From positions 3,596,001-3,660,000 of the forward strand of contig OZ241746.1 of assembly GCA_965201045.1 (NCBI GenBank): a stretch of DNA of 64,000 nucleotides, read 5' to 3'. Shown in pieces: positions 28,669 through 37,800 of the stretch. The notes below the pieces were generated by a model. The model was not told the origin of the DNA, made no database searches, and saw nothing but the letters and a program-made list of their open reading frames with translations. The stretch is from JAPORK01 sp026710285. Its GTDB lineage: Bacteria; Pseudomonadota; Gammaproteobacteria; Pseudomonadales; Endozoicomonadaceae. Each line of letters starts with the position of its first letter. Positions within the stretch are counted from its first letter, which is position 1. The position numbers and the translations under genes were made by a program.

Positions 28669-31600
28669 ATGTTTAGTGCATTTTTTTTTCATATATTAAA
28701 AAACAAAAAAATAAAAGTCTATACTATTTTATTTTTGCTATTTACAATAAATATTTGTCAGGCATCTGAGGTTATTAGTAAAAACAGAAACAATACTAAC
28801 CAATTAATAAAGCAGATGAATCACTATTTTGAAAATAATAATAGTGCAAAGAACAAGACTAACACCACTGATTCAGCTAAAAAAAATCATCAACACAAAA
28901 CAACGCTTTTCAATGCGATACAGGGAAATAATGCAGCTCCATGGTCTGATGCTTTTAACTTTCAAAAAGTAGCAGGCACACAGGTTGATCCAAGAACAGG
29001 AACATTCACTGCCTATATTAAAACAGGAAACTTAATTAGTAATCTGGATCATGGACCTAATATCAATTTACAGATTAACTATAGCAGTAACAGCAGGGCA
29101 AATCCTGATGGTTTGGGTTTGGGATGGAGCTGGAATCTGACTCATTTTAATCCGATTAATAATCAGCTGACAACTTCGCAGGGACAAAATTTCAGTTTGC
29201 AAGAGAATCATTCAGGACACTGGTGGCCACGTTATCATAAAATAAGAGATATGCAAATTACCGGCAATAAGAAAACGTATTTCACGATTACCTATATTAA
29301 CGGGCTAAAGGAGATACTCAATCATGATGGTTATGAAGTCCGCCTGGAGCAACAAGATGGTAAAGGTGTTACATTTTCTTATATTCATGGTACGCATTTA
29401 TTAAGCATGATTACTGATGATCTGGGGCATAAAATAGTTCTGAACCGAAAGGATAACTGTTTGACAGTAACCAGTTATAACAGTGATGGAAAGCCTGTTA
29501 ATATTTATATTCGCTATAGTAATGGTGAGTTGAAAAGTGTTACTTTGCCTAATGATAAACATCAACATGAACAGGGTATTTATCTCTCTTATTCGCTTTT
29601 TAATTTTAATCATTTGCTGACCCACGTTGTTTATCCCACAGGCTTAACAAAAAATATTGACTATGATTGCCATGCAGCAATGAAAATGCCATTATTTTAC
29701 AGCAGTAACAGACATGCTTTGTGTGTGGTAACCTCTCAGTCAGTAAATCCTGGTATGTCGCAATCCCCAATGGTTACCCGCTACGCTTATGATCAGATCA
29801 ACAGTAATAATCATAACTATCTGGGTTTCAATTCAGGTCTGGATATAATGCCCAGTGCGAAGGGGGATATTTTATTTGAAGCACCGGCTGATTATACTTA
29901 TAGTACATCAGAAGACAACAGTTTAGTAAAGATTATGCGCACTTATAATAAATACCATCTACTGATTGATACTAAATTGTTCAGTGATAAGACAGAAAAA
30001 ATCCTTGCAGAAACGCATAGTTTTTTTTGTAATACCGAGCAGTATGATGGTTGTGCACATACCCGTTTTGAAGATTTACCGGTCACCTATACGTTACCAC
30101 TGAAAATAGAAACGGATACATGGGGTGAGAATTACGGTAATCCGGCGGTTGATATTACGACGCACTCATACGATAACGAAGGAAGAGTTGTTGAACAAAC
30201 GGATGCTTACGGACGCAGAGAAGAGATAAAGTATTGTCCGGTACAGGGTGATGGTTTTTGTCCTGCGGCTCCTCCAAAATGGTCACTTAATGTATTGACA
30301 GAATCAGTGACTCATTATCCTTCTGATAAAAAAATCACTGGTTTTGCAGTGTTACCGATGAAGACCAGTTATCGTTTTTATCAGAAAGAACCCAATATTA
30401 ATAAAAAAGGTTACATCTTGGTATTAGATAAGCAGATATTAAAGTCGGGCAATTATCAGAATACAACTACACGACAATACTATAATGATTCTAATGATTA
30501 TGCAACGTATGGTCTATTAAAAAAATTAACCTTTACCGAAGATAAAAAACCGGCTGATATAAAATCACCTGAGCTAATCCGTGAATATCATTATAGTATC
30601 AGTGCAGATCATAAAACCAAAACTTCTTATAGCACGTTTGGAGACCAAGGAGGTGATCAACGACGATCACCTTCAGTTACAGTGAGTCTATTTACCCATC
30701 AGACATTGCAAATGACCGATGCTTCTGGTAACAATATCACCCGTTACCACTATGATAACCAGGGACGGATGATACAGGCTGATTCGGCAGTGGGAACCAC
30801 TTTTGCTGTAAGCAAACACTATAGTTATAGCGTATCACCTCTGTTGAATCAGGTGGTTGTTACCAGTCCAAATGGTCTGCAGCAGAAAATAATTTTTGAT
30901 AGAGCAGGGAGAAAGCTGGAAAAATTTATTGAGGCAATCAATGCCAATGGAAAAGCAGAACCTGGTCAATGGAAACTGGCGGGTCGGGTAATTTATGATG
31001 CTTACGGAAGAGTTGCTGCAACAAAAGCATATGATTATCGTAAAAATTCATTGAATCAACCAAAACAGCTTACGACAACTTATGATTATACTGTAACCGG
31101 ACGTATTCTGCGTAAACATCTGCCAGACGGAGAGACAGCAGTCAAAGACTATGATGATCCTGATCGTTGTGTGGTCAGTTATGAACTGAATAAAAAAGGA
31201 GATCATTCAACGATTACGATTGTGCATGGTAATGTATTAGATAAACCGGTCAAACAAATTTTATTACCGGAATCGGCGGGCTTACCACTTTCAGCTAAAC
31301 AATACTGTGTGACAAACTATAATCTTTCCCAGGCAAAAATAACAGCGGTCACTTATGATGCCTGGGGACGAAAAGTTGCATCAACAGATCCTGCTGGAAG
31401 AACAGTGACCATTCATTATGATGATAGTGGTCGTGTAAGTGAAATCATTGATCCCACAGGTGATAAAGTACAAAATGTCTACAATTTCATGGGTAAAGTC
31501 GTAGAAAAATGGGCAGAACCTGCTAAAGACGATCACCGCTATTTACTGTTCTCTGCACAATATAACATGGCAGGAGAACCCGTATGGCAAGCCAGAGAAG

Positions 31601-34308
31601 ATGGTAAACGGACTTTATACACTTACACCAGTGATGGTAAACCCGATACAATCACCACACCGACAAGCAATGTCATCACTTACAAATATAATGTACTGGG
31701 TCTTCCCGTCAGTAAATGGCTTAATGGTAAATTGCTGGAACAAATACACTACAATCCATTCATTACACAACCTGACCAAGTAATTGATAATACAGGTACA
31801 ACGCTATGGACTTATAGTGATGATGGAAAAGTTCAGCAGTTGATACACCATGATGCAGAAAATAATATAAGTGCTGACTATAAAATAACCTGGACTTATG
31901 ATCAAAACAGAAATGTCATTGCGATGAAAAATCCTTTCGGTGGGCAGACAAAGACTACATATGATGATTTTGGACGTATCAGTTCAGTCAGCTATCAAAT
32001 GACCAATGGTAAAGAGCAGCTGTTATCTGCCCCAACGTATGATGGCTTTTCCCGTATTATTGCAATTAAATATGGTAGTGGCATGGAACGCAGTATTGAG
32101 TACAATAATTATGGTCAGCAGAAGTATATCGTGGACAGGTTATCAGGTAAACCACTGTCATCATGGCAATATAATTATGATGTTGAAGGCAATATTACCA
32201 CGCTGGTACATGATGCAGGTGATCAGCAGGCAGTATTAAATTATCATTACGATAAATTGGATAATCTGACATCTGTAGTTTGCACTGGTTCGACAGGATT
32301 ATCCTTATGTCCAAGGGATACTCATTTTAAAGGTTCAGGTCTTGATAAAGCGCCTGTTATTACCCGGCAGGATTATACTTTTAATGGTTTAAACCGAATG
32401 ACAGAATTAAAAGAAGTGTTAACTGATACAACACGGCAAAAAACATTGAATAAAGTCATCAGTTATGGTTATGGTGACGCTCAGGCCCCACTACGATTGC
32501 AACAGATAAGCACTCAATGGAATAATCATACACCCGTTGTTAATCACTTTAGTTATGACGTAACCGGCAATATGATCACTGATGGTGATGGTGATCAAAT
32601 GACTTATAATGCTTTTGATCAGATAACACATGTTACAACACCTGATGGAAAGCAGAGTCAGTATGTTTATGATGGTAGTGAACGTGAAGTCAAACAAGTA
32701 ATTAACACAAATGATACACGATATATGTTTTATATAGGTAAAAGTCTGGTTGGTGAAAAAACTGATAATTTACAGCAGAATGAGCATAGTATAACACCTT
32801 TAGGTGTAGCCAAAGCAATTGATGGTGTTATTCATGAATATTATGAAAAAAATTATAAAAGTGATGTTGCCAGTGTATTAACAAAATCCAATGACCAAAA
32901 TAGTCTCTGGACTGTTAGTCAGCTTAATATCTACAGCCCTTATGGTATGCAGTGGCATAGCAGGACAAATGCTTCACAGCCTCTATATCTGCGTACTTTA
33001 ACAGGGTTTGATGGTGAACAACATGATCCGGTTACTGGCTGGCAATTTTTAGGTGCAGGACACAGGACTTATAATCCGGGTGGACGCTATTTTGTTAGTG
33101 AAGATCCTGACGGTGACGGATATGCCTTTGGTAGTAATAACCCCATTATGCATACAGATCCCAGCGGAAATATGCCTAAATGGCTGGGTCCCGTCATGCA
33201 TGTTATGAAGTATGCAGGTACCCTGGGGATGGCTGCATTACATAAAAAATGGGCAAATACAGTGGGAACCGCTCTGATGGTTACACTCGCAACGATATCG
33301 ATAGGTGCAGGATTTGCAGTAGGTGGCTTTGAACCATTGGTCATTGCCGGCGCAGTAGGTTTATCTGCTGCCGCTGGCAGTGTCATGGTTACGGCTGCGG
33401 CGGTACCTGCGAATAAAGGTTTAAATATTGCCAGTGCCGTTGCTGGTGGAATAGAGATAGGGCTGGCTATAGCTTCTGCAGTAGCATCTGTTGCTGCTGC
33501 TGTAAATGCAATATACTCGGGACTCACATCTACTACGGGTTTCGCGGATGCCGGAGTTGGAGCAGGAGAAGTATTATCTACTGCTGGTGAAGCTGCCGCA
33601 GGGCTTGAGGGGACTATTCAGGCGACATCAGCTGCAATTGAAGGTTCTGCTGAAGTATCAGCCGAAGCGGGTAGTACAGTAGCTGAAGTGGGAACTGGAG
33701 TGAGTGGTGCTACTGCTGCGACAGAGGAAACTGAAGAAGCTGCTCCTGTTGTAAGTGCTACAGAACAAAGGTTACGAACATTATTTCCTGATCAAATTGA
33801 AGGTGAGGGGGCTGAGGCTGTATTTAAAATAAGATCATTATCTGATCTTGCCCGCGTGATGACAAAGATGCAGATGAATTTTGATTTGCAGAGTCATCCC
33901 GGAAATCAATTATTTCTGATGCTTATTAAGGCAGAGCGAGAAGGGGAGGGAATCAATTTGAATAAGTTCTGCGTATTTTTAAATGCTGCAAAAAGGCTGC
34001 CAATTGTAGATTCAGAAGCACAGGTAGGTCCGGAATATGAAGCCATCATGGGTGATACTCAATTTTATTCTGGTTTTGTACCTGGAGCAATGGTAAAAGG
34101 AAACGGTGTATTTTTTATTAGTCGGGATTACGTACCCATTAGAATATATATGGTTCAGTCTCCGCAAGGAAGATGGTCTGCTGTTGCTCCTGAAATAATG
34201 GAGAATCCAGTCCATCTTTATGTTTTGAAGAATGAAACTCTCACACAGTTGTTGAAGGAATGCGAAAATATGGATCCATTTACGGTTAATGCAATGATTT
34301 TCAAGTAA
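28669..34308 (+). CDS. Secreted RHS/YD-repeat protein, copy 6 (1,879 aa)
   Basis: ATG start with AAGG 7 nt upstream; signal peptide with VYTILFLLFTINICQA. The N-terminal ~500 residues are almost those of copy 7 (shared CHAAMKMP and YSSNRHALCVV variants). DPSGN is at residue 1,497. The hydrophobic region is a shorter variant shared only with copy 7 (ASVAAAVNAIYSGLTS in place of ASISTIAAVANALYAGVTF), but after it copy 6 reverts to the linker of copies 1-4 (FADAGVGAGEVLSTAGEAA). The tip (end NAMIFK) resembles copy 7 up to about 75 residues from the end and then diverges. A mosaic of several array members. Confidence 0.93.
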   Translation: MFSAFFFHILKNKKIKVYTILFLLFTINICQASEVISKNRNNTNQLIKQMNHYFENNNSAKNKTNTTDSAKKNHQHKTTLFNAIQGNNAAPWSDAFNFQKVAGTQVDPRTGTFTAYIKTGNLISNLDHGPNINLQINYSSNSRANPDGLGLGWSWNLTHFNPINNQLTTSQGQNFSLQENHSGHWWPRYHKIRDMQITGNKKTYFTITYINGLKEILNHDGYEVRLEQQDGKGVTFSYIHGTHLLSMITDDLGHKIVLNRKDNCLTVTSYNSDGKPVNIYIRYSNGELKSVTLPNDKHQHEQGIYLSYSLFNFNHLLTHVVYPTGLTKNIDYDCHAAMKMPLFYSSNRHALCVVTSQSVNPGMSQSPMVTRYAYDQINSNNHNYLGFNSGLDIMPSAKGDILFEAPADYTYSTSEDNSLVKIMRTYNKYHLLIDTKLFSDKTEKILAETHSFFCNTEQYDGCAHTRFEDLPVTYTLPLKIETDTWGENYGNPAVDITTHSYDNEGRVVEQTDAYGRREEIKYCPVQGDGFCPAAPPKWSLNVLTESVTHYPSDKKITGFAVLPMKTSYRFYQKEPNINKKGYILVLDKQILKSGNYQNTTTRQYYNDSNDYATYGLLKKLTFTEDKKPADIKSPELIREYHYSISADHKTKTSYSTFGDQGGDQRRSPSVTVSLFTHQTLQMTDASGNNITRYHYDNQGRMIQADSAVGTTFAVSKHYSYSVSPLLNQVVVTSPNGLQQKIIFDRAGRKLEKFIEAINANGKAEPGQWKLAGRVIYDAYGRVAATKAYDYRKNSLNQPKQLTTTYDYTVTGRILRKHLPDGETAVKDYDDPDRCVVSYELNKKGDHSTITIVHGNVLDKPVKQILLPESAGLPLSAKQYCVTNYNLSQAKITAVTYDAWGRKVASTDPAGRTVTIHYDDSGRVSEIIDPTGDKVQNVYNFMGKVVEKWAEPAKDDHRYLLFSAQYNMAGEPVWQAREDGKRTLYTYTSDGKPDTITTPTSNVITYKYNVLGLPVSKWLNGKLLEQIHYNPFITQPDQVIDNTGTTLWTYSDDGKVQQLIHHDAENNISADYKITWTYDQNRNVIAMKNPFGGQTKTTYDDFGRISSVSYQMTNGKEQLLSAPTYDGFSRIIAIKYGSGMERSIEYNNYGQQKYIVDRLSGKPLSSWQYNYDVEGNITTLVHDAGDQQAVLNYHYDKLDNLTSVVCTGSTGLSLCPRDTHFKGSGLDKAPVITRQDYTFNGLNRMTELKEVLTDTTRQKTLNKVISYGYGDAQAPLRLQQISTQWNNHTPVVNHFSYDVTGNMITDGDGDQMTYNAFDQITHVTTPDGKQSQYVYDGSEREVKQVINTNDTRYMFYIGKSLVGEKTDNLQQNEHSITPLGVAKAIDGVIHEYYEKNYKSDVASVLTKSNDQNSLWTVSQLNIYSPYGMQWHSRTNASQPLYLRTLTGFDGEQHDPVTGWQFLGAGHRTYNPGGRYFVSEDPDGDGYAFGSNNPIMHTDPSGNMPKWLGPVMHVMKYAGTLGMAALHKKWANTVGTALMVTLATISIGAGFAVGGFEPLVIAGAVGLSAAAGSVMVTAAAVPANKGLNIASAVAGGIEIGLAIASAVASVAAAVNAIYSGLTSTTGFADAGVGAGEVLSTAGEAAAGLEGTIQATSAAIEGSAEVSAEAGSTVAEVGTGVSGATAATEETEEAAPVVSATEQRLRTLFPDQIEGEGAEAVFKIRSLSDLARVMTKMQMNFDLQSHPGNQLFLMLIKAEREGEGINLNKFCVFLNAAKRLPIVDSEAQVGPEYEAIMGDTQFYSGFVPGAMVKGNGVFFISRDYVPIRIYMVQSPQGRWSAVAPEIMENPVHLYVLKNETLTQLLKECENMDPFTVNAMIFK

Positions 34309-34815
34309 TTCTCTGTTGATTGGTTAGGACAAGATCATACTTTGAAAACTTTGGTTTTCTTCTCAACAGCTTCTCTGAGAAGGATCTGTCTCTTCGCCAC
34401 ATTTTTTTAAGTTCCAGTTTTTATTCACAGGTTTATTTTCTGCTGAATATACCAATCTTTAGAATGCCCCGTGGGATGAGCCTGTAGAAGCCCCGGTTGC
34501 TGGTCTCTGGGCTTCCATAGGCTCAGCACACAGTTTTATGTCAGCCCATGGCTTTATGTTAACAAAGTTTAGTATATTTAGTAACAAGCAACCTGCCAGG
34601 ATAAAAATAAGAATTTAAAATATGATTAAGGCAATTTATTAATCAGGGCTATTCATGTGAAGAAGCTGCACAAAGTTTGAGTATTCGTGCTCCCATCTTT
34701 TGTTTAATTTGATACTAATGAAACAAAATCGATATTTAACCGTCAAATATTTATAGCCTGTATAACTATCTTTTGATTTTTAAAAATTAAAATAATATTC
34801 TTTTAAGGCATTTTC
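34309..34815. other. Spacer between RHS copies 6 and 7
   Basis: No gene. It returns to the layout seen after copy 2: end-like CTGTCTCTTCGCCACA (34,386), a degenerate palindromic element (~34,444-34,580; inner arms 34,467-34,496 and 34,507-34,533) and an IS3 OrfA relic. The 118-bp element is absent. Confidence 0.6.
34626..34703 (+). pseudogene. IS3-family OrfA relic (spacer 6)
   Basis: Reads LRQFINQGYSCEEAAQSL and a few further residues, a diverged copy of the relics at 2,449 and 9,910. No start codon or partner ORF. Confidence 0.45.
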
Positions 34816-37800
34816 ATGTTTAGTGCATTTTTTTTTCATACGTTAAAAAACAAAAAAATAAAAGTCTATGTTTTTTTATTTTTGCTGTTTACAATAAATA
34901 TTTGTCAGGCATCTGAGGTTATTAGTAAAAACAGAAACAATACTAACCAATTAATAAAGCAGATGAATCACTATTTTGAAAATAATAATAGTGCAAAGAA
35001 CAAGACTAACACCACTGATTCAGCTAAAAAAAATCATCAACACAAAACAACGCTTTTCAATGCGATGCAGGGAAATAATGCAGCTCCATGGTCTGATGCT
35101 TTTAACTTTCAAAAAGTAGCAGGCACACAGGTTGATCCAAGAACAGGAACATTCACTGCCTATATTAAAACAGGAAACTTAATTAGTAATCTGGATCATG
35201 GACCTAATATCAATTTACAGATTAACTATAGCAGTAACAGCAGGGCAAATCCTGATGGTTTGGGTTTGGGATGGAGCTGGAATCTGACTCATTTTAATCC
35301 GATTAATAATCAGCTGACAACTTCGCAGGGACAAAATTTCAGTTTGCAAGAGGATCATGCAGGACACTGGTGGCCACGTTATCATAAAATAAGAGATATG
35401 CAAATTACCGGCAATAAGAAAACGTATTTCACGATTACCTATATTAACGGGCTAAAGGAAATACTCAATCATGATGGTTATGAAGTCCGCCTGGAGCAAC
35501 AGGATGGTAAAGGTGTTACATTTTCTTATATTCATGGTACGCATTTATTAAGCATGATTACTGATGATCTGGGGCATAAAATAGTTCTAAACCGAAAGGA
35601 TAACTGTTTGACAGTAACCAGTTATAACAGTGATGGAAAGCCTGTCAATATTCATATTCGCTATAGTAATGATGAGTTGAAAAGTGTTACTTTGCCTGAT
35701 AATAAACATCAATATGAACAGGGTATTTATCTTTCTTATTCGCTTTTTAATTTTAATCATTTGCTGACCCACGTTGTTTATCCCACAGGCTTAACAAAAA
35801 ATATTGACTATGATTGCCATGCAGCAATGAAAATGCCATTATTCTACAGCAGTAACAGACATGCTTTGTGTGTGGTAACCTCTCAGTCAGTAAATCCTGG
35901 TATGTCGCAATCCCCAATGGTTACCCGCTATGCTTATGATCAGATCAACAGTAATAATCATAACTATCTGGGTTTCAATTCAGGTCTGGATATAATGCCC
36001 GGTGGGAAGGGGGATATTTTATTTGAAGCACCGGCTGATTATACTTATAGTACATCAGAAGACAACAGTTTAGTAAAGATTATGCGCACTTATAATAAAT
36101 ACCATCTACTGATTGATACTAAATTGTTCAGTGATAAGACAGAAAAAATCCTTGTAGAAACGCATAGTTTTTTTTGTAATACCGAGCAGTATGATGGTTG
36201 TGCACATACCCGTTTTGAAGATTTACCGGTCACCTATACGTTACCACTGAAAATAGAAACGGATACATGGGGTGAAAATTCAGGTAATCCGGCGGTTGAT
36301 ATTACGACGCAATCATACGATAACGAAGGAAGAATTGTTGAAAAAACCGATGCTTACGGACGCAGAGAAGAGATAAAGTATTGTCCGGTACAGGGTGATG
36401 GTTTTTGTCCTGCGGCTCCTCCAAAATGGTCACTTAATGTATTGACAGAATCAGTGACTCATTATCCTTCTGATAAAAAAATCACCGGTTCTGCAGTGTT
36501 ACCGGTGAAGGCGAGTTATAGTTTTTATCAGAAAGAACCCAATATTAATAAAAAAGGTTACATTTTGGTATTAGATAAGCAGATATTAAAGGCGGGTAAT
36601 TATCAAAATACAACTACACGACAATATTATAATGATCCTGATGATTATGCAACGTACGGTCTGTTAAAAACATTAACCTTTAGCGAAGATAAAAAACTGG
36701 CTGATACAAAATCATCTGAGCTAATCCGTGAATATCATTATAGTATCAGTACAGATCATAAAACCAAAACCTCATATAGTACGTTTGGAGAAGCAGGGGA
36801 TGATCAACGCCGATCACCTTCAGTTACAGTGAGTCTCTTTACCCATCAGACATTGCAAATGACCGATGCTTCTGGTAACAATATCACCCGTTACCACTAT
36901 GATAACCAGGGGCGTTTGGTACAAGCTGATTCGGCAGTGGGCACTACTTTTGCCGTAAGCAAACACTATAGTTATAGCGTATCACCTCTGTTGAATCAGG
37001 TGGTTGTTACCAGTCCAAATGGTCTGCAGCAGAAAATAATTTTTGACAAAGCAGGGAGAAAGCTGGAAAAATTTACTGAGGCAATCAATGCCAGTGGGAA
37101 AGCAGAACCGGATAAATGGAAACTGGCGGGTCGGGTGATTTATGATGCTCATGGAAGAATTGCTGCAACAAAGGCATATGATTATCGTAAAAATTCATTG
37201 AATCGACCAAAACAGCTGACAACAACTTATGATTATACTGCAACCGGACGTATGCTGCGTAAACATCTACCAGACGGAGAGACAATAGTCAAAGATTATG
37301 ATGATCCTGATCGTTGTGTGGTCAGTTATGAACTGAATAAAAAAGGAGATCATTCAACGATTACGATTGTGCAGGGTAATGTATTAGATAAACCGGTCAA
37401 ACAAATTTTATTACCAGAATCGGCGGGTTTACCACTTTCAGCTAAACAATACTGTGTGACAGGCTATAATCTGTCCCAGGCAAAAATAACAACGGTCACT
37501 TATGATGCCTGGGGACGAAAAGTTGCATCAACCGATCCTGCTGGAAGAACAGTGACCATTCATTATAATGACAGTGGTCGTGTAAGTGAAATCATTGATC
37601 CCACAGGTGATAAAGTACAAAATGTCTACAATTTCATGGGTAAAGTCGTAGAAAAATGGGCAGAACCTGCTAAAGACGATCACCGCTATTTACTGTTCTC
37701 TGCACAATATAACATGGCAGGAGAACCCGTATGGCAAGCCAGAGAAGATGGTAAACGGACTTTATACACTTACACCAGTGATGGTAAACCCGATACAATC

